Assembly: GCA_023428755.1 (NCBI GenBank)
Contig: JAEYWX010000001.1
Span: 458,633 to 522,632 of the forward strand
Length of the DNA stretch: 64,000 bases
Reading direction: 5' to 3'
Source of the DNA: Bacteroidota bacterium
GTDB taxonomy: Bacteria > Bacteroidota > Bacteroidia > Chitinophagales > Chitinophagaceae
The notes under the pieces were generated by a model. It had not been told where the DNA came from and did no database searches. It was given only the letters and a program-made list of their open reading frames with translations. Numbering within the stretch: position 1 is the first letter of the stretch; each line of letters starts with the position of its first letter. The position numbers were made by a program, and so were the translations under genes. Shown here piece after piece: positions 52,114 to 60,880 of the stretch.

Positions 52114-54186
52114 TTAATAGCTAATTAATTTCTCTATCGTTTCTCCCAACCTCGCCTTCGCCATAAAATTTTGCTCCAGTTCAATGTTGAAAGGAATCGG
52201 CGTATCCAAACTTGCACAACGCATCACGGGTGCATCGAGTAGTTCAAAACAATGCTCAGCGATCCATGCTGCAATTTCACCACCAATACCACCGATCAAT
52301 GTGTCTTCGTGTAACAGCAATACCCGACCGGTGCGTTGTACCGCTGCACGGATCGCAGCATAATCCAACGGTGCGAGTGAACGCAAGTCAAGAATGTCAA
52401 TGGATATCTCCGGATGTTCGGCTGCATAATCTTCGGCCCAATGCACCGCAGCACCATACGTAATGATTGCGACTTCATCGCCACTCCGTATATGCCTTGC
52501 TTTGCCGATTTCAATTTCATAATATTCTTCGGGAACGTGGCCACTCACTGCACGATACAATGCTTTGTGTTCAAAATACAAAACAGGATTGGGATCATTG
52601 ATGGCAGCAATCAACAAACCTTTTGCATCCATAGGTGTGGAGGGATACACAATTTTCAAGCCCGGCGTTTTGGTAAACCAAGCTTCGTTACTCTGGCTGT
52701 GAAACGGACCGGCACCAACGCCGCCACCTGTGGGCATGCGTATTACAACATCTGCGTTTTGTCCCCAGCGGTAATGAATTTTTGCCAGGTTGTTGACGAT
52801 CTGGTTAAAACCAACCGTTACAAAATCAGCAAACTGCATTTCCATCATGGCTTTGTAGCCTTGCAGACTTAAACCCAATGCAGCACCAACAATGGCACTT
52901 TCGCAAATAGGTGTGTTGCGCACACGCTCTTTGCCAAACTCCTGCACAAATCCTTCGGTGATTTTAAATGCACCGCCGTACTCCGCAATATCCTGTCCCA
53001 TCAAGACAAGATTGGGATGTTGCGTCATGCTTTGATGAAGGGCTTCTTTGATGGCATCGATGAAACGGGCCCCCTCCCGACCTCCCCCGTTAGGTGAGGC
53101 CATCTGCGCACCAACCTCGCTTTTCGAAAAGTCATTGTTTATAGCTGAGTTGTCGAGAAGTAAGGGCTGTGCTTGGGTAAGTCCCCCTTCGGGGGATTTA
53201 GGGGGCTTGGGCGCAAAGAGATCATCCATCTCTTCTTCCGTATCAATTTCCATCGGTTTTGCTTTGTAAGCAATCTGCAGTTCCTGTTCAATCTGTTCTT
53301 TCAATTCAGCACGAATAGTTTCAACATCTGTTGTTGCAAGTACAGCTTCCTGCAGCAAATACGATTCGTAATTTTTGATGGGATCTTTTTCTTCCCATAT
53401 CTCAAACAAATGTTTGGGAACGTATTTGGTACCGCTGGCTTCTTCATGTCCACGCATGCGAAAGGTCATGCATTCGATAAGGTAGGGTTTCTGATGTTCG
53501 ATACAGTATTGACGCACACCTTTGATGGTATCGATCACCGACAGAATATTATTGCCATCGATCTTTACGCCCTCCATGCCATAACCTCTTGCCCGTTCCA
53601 CCAAACTTTCGCATCGGTATTGTTCGTTAGTGGGTGTACTTAACCCATATCCATTGTTTTCAATAAGAAAGATCACCGGCAGATCCCACACGGCAGCCAC
53701 GTTCAATGCTTCATGAAAATCGCCTTCGCTGGTGCCGCCTTCGCCGGTAAAAGCCAGTGAAATCTTGTCGGCCTTTCGCAGTTTATTCGCCAACGCCACA
53801 CCATCAGCTATTGCTAATTGTGGACCGAGATGTGAAATCATTCCACATACATGATGTTCTTTGCTGCCAAAGTGAAAGCTACGTTCACGTCCCTTGCTGT
53901 AACCTTCTTTGTTGCCCTGCCATTGCATAAAGAGTTTATGCAGCGGCATATTGCGGGTGGTGAACACGCCCAGGTTGCGGTGCAGCGGCATGATCCATTC
54001 GTCGGAATCAAGCGCCAGCGTGGCTCCTACTGCAATGGCTTCCTGGCCAATTCCACTAAACCATTTGCTAATTTTTCCCTGCCTGAGCAATAAAAGCATC
54101 TTTTCTTCGATTAATCTGGGGTACAGCAAGCTTTTATAAATAGTGACCAGCTCAGTATTGGTAAGATATTTGCGATCGAACTGCAT
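52114..54186 (-). CDS. 2-oxoacid dehydrogenase E1 component, alpha and beta fused (branched-chain/2-oxoisovalerate type)
   Basis: 690 residues from the ATG at 54184-54186 (a TTG four codons upstream is weaker). The alpha part (about 1 to 315) carries the thiamine-diphosphate motif AFTGEGGTSEGDFHEALNVA ... IENNGYG. The beta part (about 370 to 690) opens with ARFIDAIKEALHQSMTQHPN and includes LVLMGQDIAEYGGAFKITEG. It decarboxylates a 2-oxoacid and loads the acyl group on E2 lipoyl domains. The linker (about 320 to 370) contains PPKSPEGGL and PNGGGREGA, sequence created by two repeat elements. E2 and E3 are not in this window. Confidence 0.9.
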   Translation of the reverse strand: MQFDRKYLTNTELVTIYKSLLYPRLIEEKMLLLLRQGKISKWFSGIGQEAIAVGATLALDSDEWIMPLHRNLGVFTTRNMPLHKLFMQWQGNKEGYSKGRERSFHFGSKEHHVCGMISHLGPQLAIADGVALANKLRKADKISLAFTGEGGTSEGDFHEALNVAAVWDLPVIFLIENNGYGLSTPTNEQYRCESLVERARGYGMEGVKIDGNNILSVIDTIKGVRQYCIEHQKPYLIECMTFRMRGHEEASGTKYVPKHLFEIWEEKDPIKNYESYLLQEAVLATTDVETIRAELKEQIEQELQIAYKAKPMEIDTEEEMDDLFAPKPPKSPEGGLTQAQPLLLDNSAINNDFSKSEVGAQMASPNGGGREGARFIDAIKEALHQSMTQHPNLVLMGQDIAEYGGAFKITEGFVQEFGKERVRNTPICESAIVGAALGLSLQGYKAMMEMQFADFVTVGFNQIVNNLAKIHYRWGQNADVVIRMPTGGGVGAGPFHSQSNEAWFTKTPGLKIVYPSTPMDAKGLLIAAINDPNPVLYFEHKALYRAVSGHVPEEYYEIEIGKARHIRSGDEVAIITYGAAVHWAEDYAAEHPEISIDILDLRSLAPLDYAAIRAAVQRTGRVLLLHEDTLIGGIGGEIAAWIAEHCFELLDAPVMRCASLDTPIPFNIELEQNFMAKARLGETIEKLISY
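53069..53212 (-). repeat. repeat-bounded insertion in the E1 linker
   Basis: One end (53069-53102) is a C-rich/G-rich element of the form GGCCCCCTCCCGACCTCCCC then CGTTAGG. The other (53180-53210), read on the minus strand, is AAGCCCCCTAAATCCCCCGA followed by AGGGGGACTT, nearly identical to the element at 24952. The two lie in opposite orientation about 80 bp apart. The total keeps the reading frame and forms most of the alpha-beta linker. Confidence 0.65.
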
Positions 54187-54204
54187 TTTAAAATTCAATA
54201 TCTG

Positions 54205-54582
54205 ATGAGAAACAAAGTTCAGGTTTCATCTCCTTTTAAAAAGGAATTTCTTTTGTTGGCGTTAACCGTTACGCTTCTACTGCCATTTACAATACAGGCA
54301 CAGGGTAAACCTGCCGACAGCAGCAAAACCAGAACTGTTATTAAAACAGCCGAACTGAAAGTTCGTCAACAGGGCAGCAACTGGCAGTTTCGTTTTGAGC
54401 GAATCCAGTTCAGAGCTGCGTTGAAGATCGTGAACAGTAACGGTGCCGTGGTAAAAGCAGTGATGGTAGATGAAGGGCTCGATGCCATCCAGGTTTCTGT
54501 CGGTGGATTGCCAAAAGGGATTTATAACTGTGTACTGGAAAACCGTACACAACGGTTTGCTGCAAGAGTATGGGTACAATAA
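54205..54582 (+). CDS. small secreted protein resembling a stand-alone T9SS type A sorting-like domain
   Basis: 125 residues with a long basic n-region and a signal peptide (EFLLLALTVTLLLPFTIQAQ). The C-terminal ~65 residues have the pattern of Por_Secre_tail domains: ALKIVNSNGAVVKAVMVDEG, then IQVSVGGLPKGIYNCVLENR and a final RFAARVWVQ. There is no cargo domain in front. Start only 18 bp from the divergent E1 start. Function unknown; it may be a small surface protein or a fold-only resemblance. Confidence 0.7.
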   Translation: MRNKVQVSSPFKKEFLLLALTVTLLLPFTIQAQGKPADSSKTRTVIKTAELKVRQQGSNWQFRFERIQFRAALKIVNSNGAVVKAVMVDEGLDAIQVSVGGLPKGIYNCVLENRTQRFAARVWVQ

Positions 54583-54583
54583 T

Positions 54584-54943
54584 TTACCGGTTCCCTTTTT
54601 CTTCTTCTTTCAATACCATTTTGTGGACAATGGAATTAATGATAGACAAACAAATGCTGAACAGCAAGGCATACCAAAAGCCATCCACAATAAAGCCTTT
54701 TACAAAATACGCATCGAGTAAAATAATACAGGCGTTGATCACAAATAAGAATAGTCCCAACGTAAAGATGGTGGCCGGCAATGTAAACAGCACAAGGATC
54801 GGTTTTACCACTGCATCCAGAATGGCCAGTACAAACGCTACCGCTATAGCTGTAAAGAAATGATTGATGCTGATGCCGGGTAAGATATACGCCAGCAAAA
54901 AAGCATTGACTGCGGTGATAAGGACTTTCAAAACAAATTTCAT
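54584..54943 (-). CDS. phage holin family (DUF360-type) membrane protein
   Basis: 119 residues with four hydrophobic segments (FVLKVLITAVNAFLLAYILP, HFFTAIAVAFVLAILDAVV, LVLFTLPATIFTLGLFLFVI and FWYALLFSICLSIINSIVH). The sequence PILVLFTLPATIFTLGLFLF is diagnostic of this family. Despite its name, the family is mostly chromosomal and its role is unclear. Its stop codon is one base from the stop of the convergent secreted gene. Confidence 0.86.
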   Translation of the reverse strand: MKFVLKVLITAVNAFLLAYILPGISINHFFTAIAVAFVLAILDAVVKPILVLFTLPATIFTLGLFLFVINACIILLDAYFVKGFIVDGFWYALLFSICLSIINSIVHKMVLKEEEKGNR

Positions 54944-55054
54944 GATCGAATATGTTTACTAATGTTGAATCACAAAGTTTACCAGAAAAACTAACAGCAA
55001 TAAAAAACTCACTAATAACTCCTGCATCCTCTGTGCGCTCTGTGTGAACTCTTG

Positions 55055-56368
55055 TTACACCACCACCAATTCATAAAACTTCTCGGGCTGCAAATATTTA
55101 TTCGCCAACTCCTGTAACTCCTCTGCCGATATATTTTTGATGATGCTGACTGATTTATAAAAATACTGTTCATCCAGTCCATTGAGAATTAAATTTTTCC
55201 AGCGGCCAATGATATGAAACGGACCATCGAGATCGCCCAGGATCGTACCAATGAGATAATTCTTCACCAGTTGCAATTCCTCTTCATCCACCAATTCTTC
55301 ACGCAGCTCTTTCATTTCATTGTACACTTCAGCAATGGTTGCTTCGCATACATCTCTGCCCGCTTCGGTGCTGATCATCCACGCAGTGGTTGAAATATGA
55401 TTGAGAATATAACTGTGAATACCGTAGGTATAACCTTTGTCTTCCCGGATATTACTCATCAACCGGGAGCCAAAGAATCCACCAAACAACGTATTCAACA
55501 CCTGCACCGGTTGGAAATCCGGGTGATGACGGTTGGGGAAGGGTTGTGCCAAACGAATAGCACCCTGCACACCGTTGGGATCATTCATGATGCGGTATTT
55601 CATTTGCTCAGCCGGCGTTAACGGATGTACAACAGCAGGTATTGTTTTTTTATTGAGCGGTAACTGACCAATGGTTTTGTTAAGCTCCTGCTCAAAATTG
55701 GCCGGCAGTAAACCGGCTGCAAAAATTACACAGTGACCTTCGGTATAATATTGTTTGTAATACTCCTGCAGTTGCTGTTGCTGCAGTGCGTCGTAATGTT
55801 CTTTGTTACTGTACACACCGTATGGATGATCTTTTCCAAACACATATTCATCGATCAAACGACCCGCCACAAAATCACATTTCTTCAGGTTTACCGTGAG
55901 GCGTTGCTGCATATTCTGTTTGTAGATATCCAGCTCATGTTGCGGATACACTGCATCGGTGATCATTTCAGCAATTACCGGTAAGTGTGTTGCAAAATGC
56001 CGGTCGATGCAATGCAGTACAATATTGGCTGTTTCGTTGTAACAACCACGGCTCAGGTGCGAACCGTAGTAATCAAAATGTTCATTGAGTTGAAACGCCG
56101 TTTTATTTTTTGTACCGTTCTTGATAAGGAAGTTGGTAGCTGCTGCAATATTGTTCTGCTGCTCGTACCAGTTGCCGGCTTTGAATACCAGTTCCAGGCT
56201 CAGCACTTCCTGTGTGCCTGCATTTACAGCGTATACTTCCACCCCGTTATCCAGCACATATTTTTCATACGGTTTTAACTTCAGTTCAAACTCAGTGGCA
56301 TCTTTTATTGTGGGAGCGATGGTTCTGTTCAATTGTTCTGCTACTATACTCATACTCTGATTATTCAA
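55055..56368 (-). CDS. M16 family peptidase subunit lacking the zinc motif (non-catalytic partner)
   Basis: 437 residues with two M16-type halves. In the first half the region where HxxEH should be reads NIAAATNFLIKNGTKNKTAF, so the zinc site is absent. The second half keeps the Arg-Tyr motif near SNIREDKGYTYGIHSYIL that completes the partner's active site in heterodimeric M16B enzymes. It is therefore probably the regulatory/substrate-binding subunit of the active M16 protein encoded upstream, separated from it here by a toxin-antitoxin module. Confidence 0.88.
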   Translation of the reverse strand: MNNQSMSIVAEQLNRTIAPTIKDATEFELKLKPYEKYVLDNGVEVYAVNAGTQEVLSLELVFKAGNWYEQQNNIAAATNFLIKNGTKNKTAFQLNEHFDYYGSHLSRGCYNETANIVLHCIDRHFATHLPVIAEMITDAVYPQHELDIYKQNMQQRLTVNLKKCDFVAGRLIDEYVFGKDHPYGVYSNKEHYDALQQQQLQEYYKQYYTEGHCVIFAAGLLPANFEQELNKTIGQLPLNKKTIPAVVHPLTPAEQMKYRIMNDPNGVQGAIRLAQPFPNRHHPDFQPVQVLNTLFGGFFGSRLMSNIREDKGYTYGIHSYILNHISTTAWMISTEAGRDVCEATIAEVYNEMKELREELVDEEELQLVKNYLIGTILGDLDGPFHIIGRWKNLILNGLDEQYFYKSVSIIKNISAEELQELANKYLQPEKFYELVVV

Positions 56369-56383
56369 AAAAATTATTAGTCG

Positions 56384-56695
56384 TTAAAGTTCAAATTGTG
56401 CCAACACAGGAATATTTCCGGGTAAGCGATGTTGATGACAGATTGTGATGATGTAAACTACATTCTGTTCAAAGAGATATATAATTCTGTAAGACTTAAA
56501 AAGTACCTGCCGTAAATTTTTATATCTGTCGGGGTATAAAGGAAATCCAAATTCAGGATGTTTTTTTAAAACCGTAATATGTTGTCGTAAATCTGAAATG
56601 AAACGCTTCGCATTTGCAACAGAATCGTTGGCAATGAAATCGTGGATCGCTTTCAGATCCATCAATGAAGTATGCGAATAGCGTAAGGCTACCAT
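56384..56695 (-). CDS. RelE/ParE superfamily toxin
   Basis: 103 residues. ParE-like pattern: ALRYSHTSLMDLKAIHDFIA at the start, then AKRFISDLRQHITVLKKHPE, FGFPLYPDRYKNLRQVLFKS, and a closing YRIIYLFEQNVVYIITICHQ. ParE toxins inhibit gyrase and RelE toxins cleave mRNA; the sequence alone leaves both open, but the LKKHPEFG and YRIIY elements favour ParE. Its start codon overlaps the antitoxin's stop by 7 bp. Confidence 0.86.
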   Translation of the reverse strand: MVALRYSHTSLMDLKAIHDFIANDSVANAKRFISDLRQHITVLKKHPEFGFPLYPDRYKNLRQVLFKSYRIIYLFEQNVVYIITICHQHRLPGNIPVLAQFEL

Positions 56696-56871
56696 TTATC
56701 CATTTCTTTATTTGCCTCATCTTCCGACAACGTGTTGTCTTCCTTCACTTCCTTCAACCCTTTTTCAATCTTGTCGAGAAGAATAATTTCTTCAATCACA
56801 TTTTCGATGTTTCGGAATTTATCTTCCGGCAACGCATCTATGGTTTCAAGAACCTGCTTTTTGGTAAGCAT
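56689..56871 (-). CDS. small antitoxin of the RelE/ParE-type module
   Basis: 60 residues: a helix-rich, acidic protein (LTKKQVLETIDALPEDKFRN, IENVIEEIILLDKIEKGLKE, then a charged tail ending MDKW). It sits immediately upstream of, and overlaps, the toxin gene, the usual antitoxin-first order. It has no strong DNA-binding motif that I can name. Antitoxin identity comes from position, size and charge. Confidence 0.78.
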   Translation of the reverse strand: MLTKKQVLETIDALPEDKFRNIENVIEEIILLDKIEKGLKEVKEDNTLSEDEANKEMDKW

Positions 56872-56898
56872 ACTGTTTCTTTTTCCTGAATTTACTAA

Positions 56899-58137
56899 TT
56901 AATTCTTACTCAAATAATACAATGTATTACTGTTACTTTCTGCAAAGATCTTTTTACTTTCTTCCAACAACTCCTGTGCAGTAATGTTTTGGTAGCGTTG
57001 CAGTTCATCGTTCATCAGTTCTGCATCGCCCAGCAATTCATAATAAGCCAGACTGTTGGCACGGCTCATCACACTCATATCTTCAAACAAAATGGTGCTT
57101 TCGGTTTTGTTGATCACTTTCTGCAATTCTTTTTCATCCACCAGTTCGTTCTTCATCTTTTCCACTTCTTCATTCACGGCTTTGTGTGCGTCCTCAATGT
57201 TCACGCCTTTCACCAGTTTGCCTTCAATAGTAAGCAAACCGTTATCAATACTGCCGAAATGATAGCATTCAATACTGCTGAACAATTTCTTTTCTTTAAT
57301 CAATGCCTGGTACAAACGGCTGCTGGCGCCACCACCTAAAATATCAGTAATAAGATCGGTTACGTAATATCCACGCTCTAAACGGGAAGCCATATGCCAT
57401 GTTTTTACAAAGGCATCCAACGGCACATCGGCTGTAACTTCTAATCGACGTGCTTCTGTTTGCACCGGTTCTTTCGGTAACTGACGAACATATTTTTCAC
57501 CCGAAGGAATCGGGCCAAACCATTTCTCTGCCAACTGCATTACATTTTCTGTTTCTACATTTCCTGCCACCACGAGAATGGCGTTGGCCGGAGTGTAATG
57601 TTTAAAGAAAAAGGTTTTTACATCCTGTAATTGTGCTTCTTCAATATGCTTCAGCTCTTTACCGATCGTCATCCATTTATACGGATGCTGTTTGTAGGCC
57701 ATTTCCCGCATTTTATTCCACACATCGCCGTATGGTTTGTTGAGATAATGTTCTTTAAACTCTTCACTCACCACTTTGCGTTGCACATCCAGGCTTTTTT
57801 CGCTGAACGCAAGACTTAACATACGATCACTCTCCAGCCAAAACGCTGTTTCCAGATTTTCGGCAGGAAGCTGGCAATAATAATTGGTAAGATCGTTGGT
57901 GGTGTACGCATTGTTTTCACCACCTGCCAATTGCAAGGGTTCATCGTAATCGGGAATGTTGATGGAGCCGCCAAACATCAAATGCTCAAATAAATGTGCA
58001 AACCCGGTTCGGTTTTCGTCTTCATCCCTGGCACCCACATCGTACAACACGTTGACTACTGCCATCGGTGTGGCCATATCTTTATGTATCAACACACGCA
58101 AACCATTCGAAAGTGTATATCGTTCAAAATTGATCAT
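56899..58137 (-). CDS. M16 family zinc peptidase (catalytic subunit)
   Basis: 412 residues. The inverted zinc motif HLFEH is intact in FAHLFEHLMFGGSINIPDYD (His48, Glu51, His52), with a downstream Glu in VSEEFKEHYLNKPYG as third ligand. It has no signal peptide. In M16B pairs this chain provides zinc and the other supplies the Arg-Tyr motif; that partner lies about 0.5 kb downstream behind the toxin-antitoxin module. Bacterial M16 enzymes degrade short peptides; exact substrate unknown. Confidence 0.9.
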   Translation of the reverse strand: MINFERYTLSNGLRVLIHKDMATPMAVVNVLYDVGARDEDENRTGFAHLFEHLMFGGSINIPDYDEPLQLAGGENNAYTTNDLTNYYCQLPAENLETAFWLESDRMLSLAFSEKSLDVQRKVVSEEFKEHYLNKPYGDVWNKMREMAYKQHPYKWMTIGKELKHIEEAQLQDVKTFFFKHYTPANAILVVAGNVETENVMQLAEKWFGPIPSGEKYVRQLPKEPVQTEARRLEVTADVPLDAFVKTWHMASRLERGYYVTDLITDILGGGASSRLYQALIKEKKLFSSIECYHFGSIDNGLLTIEGKLVKGVNIEDAHKAVNEEVEKMKNELVDEKELQKVINKTESTILFEDMSVMSRANSLAYYELLGDAELMNDELQRYQNITAQELLEESKKIFAESNSNTLYYLSKN

Positions 58138-58173
58138 TGTTCTGTTTTATAGCATCACCAAAAAATAATTTTC

Positions 58174-58196
58174 TTCCCGCTTTACGGAAAGCGGAA
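58174..58196 (-). terminator. weak terminator after the aspartyl protease gene
   Basis: CCGCTTT pairs with AAAGCGG around a four-base loop, with flanking TTCC/GGAA extending the stem, followed on the minus strand by an AT-rich stretch with TTTTTT a few bases on. It lies in the 116-bp gap between the protease stop and the M16 start codon. Confidence 0.5.
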
Positions 58197-58253
58197 CAGG
58201 CTTTTCAAAAAAGGGAACTGTAAAATTCGGTAAAAAACGGATGAGGAACGTAG

Positions 58254-59438
58254 TTACTTTAAAATACTGCCAACTTTTAACTCAAACATTTGCGGCACAC
58301 TGTTTCTGAAAATGAGGATCCGTACTTTTTGTCCCTGGTTTTGCAGCAGATTTTTGTATTGGTTGATGTTGTTGCTGAAATTGTTCTCAATTCCAAAAAT
58401 AATATCGCCGGGCATTAAACCGGCTTTTTCAGCTGGTGATCCTTGTTGTATTTCGGTAATAATGATCTTTCCATCAATAAAGTAATAACTCATTCCCGTG
58501 TAAGAATAATCGAACGGATCACGCATATGCGTATTGGGCGACAAATGAATCGTACGTTCCGGATAATTTAATACAATGTTGAACCGGCGCAGCAAATCAC
58601 TTCCCAGCAAACCTTTTATGCTTGGATAGTTTAACACATTCACCGAATCGGTGTACACATGCACAGGCACTTTTGAAAATTTATACGGACCAATTTTCAT
58701 CCGCTTCATCGTGGTAAGCCGCATGTTGATCTTACCGATCAATCCTTCCACCTGCGTGTTCACCGATTTTTTTCGTTTGCTGATAAATACACTGTCTTTC
58801 ATAAACTGTTCCGACATCAACACACACAAACCGGCACCGGTATCAAAATAAAAATTGAGCAGGTAACTCCGCTCGTCCTGTACATAATGGTTGGTGATGG
58901 GGATCGATGCAAAGCTGGGTTTTAAAACAGTGCCCCGTTTTGGATATTCGTACTTGCCGGGCATGTACACACTCATCAGTTGTTTATCGTAATCAATGGC
59001 TACAATGTATCTCCGTAAAAACGAAAAACCGATGATGCCATCTACCCGCAAACCATACACTTCAGTGAGTATTTCATAATCGTTGATATGAAAGTCGAGC
59101 TGCGCTACGTCGAGGCCGGGAAAATGCAGTGTACCGTTTTTGTAATAATTGATGTTTTTAATACCGCCAATTCCACGCACTGTGCGGTCGCTGGGTTCCA
59201 GCGGCAGTTTGTAATAGAGGGCCGTTAAGGTATCGAGTGAAATACCACCGCTTCCCGTATCGAGTATAAAGTTGAGTGTGTCGGGAAAATCATTGAGCGT
59301 GGCATGCAGGATAATGATGCCGCCGGTCAACTGCTCAAACTTAAAACTGGTAAGCAGTTTGGCAGGTGGTGGCTGATCGTCTTGCGCCGTAAGTCGCAGG
59401 CAAATCAACAGCAGGCATATCGTTTTTGCAAATTTCAC
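58254..59438 (-). CDS. retropepsin-like aspartyl protease with C-terminal PDZ domain
   Basis: 394 residues with a signal peptide (MKFAKTICLLLICLRLTA). Two aspartyl-protease-like motifs are present: FILDTGSGGISLDTLT (about 57) and FYFDTGAGLCVLMSEQF (about 210), giving a two-lobed single chain. The C-terminal ~85 residues form a PDZ domain (QQGSPAEKAGLMPGDIIFGI). Bacteroidota encode several such proteins of unknown substrate, likely acting in the periplasm. It stands apart from the divergent mqnC. Confidence 0.88.
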   Translation of the reverse strand: MKFAKTICLLLICLRLTAQDDQPPPAKLLTSFKFEQLTGGIIILHATLNDFPDTLNFILDTGSGGISLDTLTALYYKLPLEPSDRTVRGIGGIKNINYYKNGTLHFPGLDVAQLDFHINDYEILTEVYGLRVDGIIGFSFLRRYIVAIDYDKQLMSVYMPGKYEYPKRGTVLKPSFASIPITNHYVQDERSYLLNFYFDTGAGLCVLMSEQFMKDSVFISKRKKSVNTQVEGLIGKINMRLTTMKRMKIGPYKFSKVPVHVYTDSVNVLNYPSIKGLLGSDLLRRFNIVLNYPERTIHLSPNTHMRDPFDYSYTGMSYYFIDGKIIITEIQQGSPAEKAGLMPGDIIFGIENNFSNNINQYKNLLQNQGQKVRILIFRNSVPQMFELKVGSILK

Positions 59439-59509
59439 TCTTCAATATAACTGAAACTACTGGTTAAGACAACGGAAATAGGACGAACGCTTCGTTGCTG
59501 GTAAAATAT

Positions 59510-59662
59510 CCAGACGTAACTTTGCAACTGAACAAGCAAGTACCAAACAATTGGCAATCGGCAATAAGCAACAAGCAAAGCTGTAAGATTGTTGTAGATT
59601 TTGCACATTGTCAATTGCACATTGCAAATCGCTTATTGCTCATTGTCCTTTGTTTATTAAAT
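59510..59662. repeat. word-like intergenic repeat (CAATTG/GCAAT family)
   Basis: In the gap between the aspartyl protease and mqnC, short related words recur: CAATTGGCAATCGGCAATAA and, on the complementary sense, GCACATTGTCAATTGCACAT then TGCAAATCGCTTATTGCTCA. The halves are roughly inverted copies of one another. It has the same character as the other word-like repeats here and contains no gene. Confidence 0.6.
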
Positions 59663-59678
59663 TTTGAAACTCCCGCAT

Positions 59679-60803
59679 ATGAACCTGAACGATCTCTATC
59701 AAAAGGCTTCTAATTTTGAATTTTTAACCGTTGAAGAAGGCATGTATCTTTTTCAACACGCACCGCTTACCGAGCTGATGTTTGTAGCCGATGAGTTACG
59801 CAAGCAACAGGTGCCGCATGGAAAAGTTACCTGGCAGATCGACCGGAACGTGAACACCACCAATGTGTGTATTGCCAATTGCAAGTTCTGTAACTTCTTT
59901 CGCATACCCGGCCATCCCGAGGCATATATTACCGATATTGAAACGTATAAAAAGAAGATCGATGAGACCATCCGTTGGGGTGGCGATCAGTTGTTGCTGC
60001 AGGGCGGTCACCATCCTGAACTTGGGTTGGATTTTTATGTGAACCTCTTCAAGCAACTCAAAGCTTTATATCCCAACATTAAACTGCACACACTCGGGCC
60101 ACCCGAAGTGGCACATATTACCAAGCTGGAGAAAAGTACACATCATGAAGTGTTGAAAGCGTTGAAAGAAGCAGGCATGGATTCATTACCCGGTGCCGGT
60201 GCAGAAATTTTGATCGATCGTGTACGTAGGTTGATCAGCAAAGGAAAATGCGGTGCACAGGAATGGCTCGATATTATGCACGAAGCACACAAGCTCAACA
60301 TTACCACCAGCGGCACCATGATGTTTGGTCATGTGGAAACTTTACAGGAACGTTTTGAACATTTGGTAAAGATCCGTGAGGTGCAGAGCCGCAAACCGGA
60401 AGAAGCAAAAGGATTTTTAGCGTTTATTCCCTGGACATTCCAGGATGTAGATACGCTGCTGGCAAAAATCCGTGGTGTTCATAATTTAACCACGGCTGAA
60501 GAATATGTACGCATGATTGCCATGAGCCGCATTATGTTACCCAATGTAAAAAACATACAAGCCAGTTGGTTAACGGTGGGCAAACAAACTGCACAACTTT
60601 GTTTGCAGGCAGGTGCCAATGATTTTGGAAGCATTATGCTCGAAGAAAATGTAGTGAGTGCTGCCGGTGCGCCGCATCGCTTTACCTATAAATCCATCCA
60701 AGAAGCCATTCGTGAAGCAGGTTTTGAACCACAACTCCGCAACCAGCAGTACGAGTGGAGAGAATTACCGAACGTGATTGAAGAACAGGTGGTGGATTAT
60801 TAA
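59679..60803 (+). CDS. mqnC: cyclic dehypoxanthinyl futalosine synthase
   Basis: 374 residues from the ATG at 59679 (a TTG 15 bases upstream is less likely). It is a radical SAM enzyme: CIANCKFCNFF holds the CxxxCxxC cluster motif, preceded by TWQIDRNVNTTNVC. GGDQLLLQGGHHPELGLDFY and the closing AGANDFGSIMLEENVVSAAG are MqnC signatures. It forms the bicyclic ring of the menaquinone precursor in the futalosine pathway, which supplies the menaquinol used by alternative complex III encoded at the start of the window. Confidence 0.93.
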   Translation: MNLNDLYQKASNFEFLTVEEGMYLFQHAPLTELMFVADELRKQQVPHGKVTWQIDRNVNTTNVCIANCKFCNFFRIPGHPEAYITDIETYKKKIDETIRWGGDQLLLQGGHHPELGLDFYVNLFKQLKALYPNIKLHTLGPPEVAHITKLEKSTHHEVLKALKEAGMDSLPGAGAEILIDRVRRLISKGKCGAQEWLDIMHEAHKLNITTSGTMMFGHVETLQERFEHLVKIREVQSRKPEEAKGFLAFIPWTFQDVDTLLAKIRGVHNLTTAEEYVRMIAMSRIMLPNVKNIQASWLTVGKQTAQLCLQAGANDFGSIMLEENVVSAAGAPHRFTYKSIQEAIREAGFEPQLRNQQYEWRELPNVIEEQVVDY

Positions 60804-60843
60804 GACAACAGAAACACTGATGACGCAGATTTCTGCGGATAAG

Positions 60844-60880
60844 AACAGCCGATGCGATTGCATTGGCTGTTTTGTTTTTC
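60844..60880 (+). terminator. rho-independent terminator after mqnC
   Basis: AACAGCC pairs with GGCTGTT around a 14-base interior (GATGC with GCATT extends the stem) and is followed by TTGTTTTT. It lies 40 bp after the mqnC stop and just before the convergent small gene. A short word repeat (CACTGATGACGCAGATTTCT) precedes it. Confidence 0.78.
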
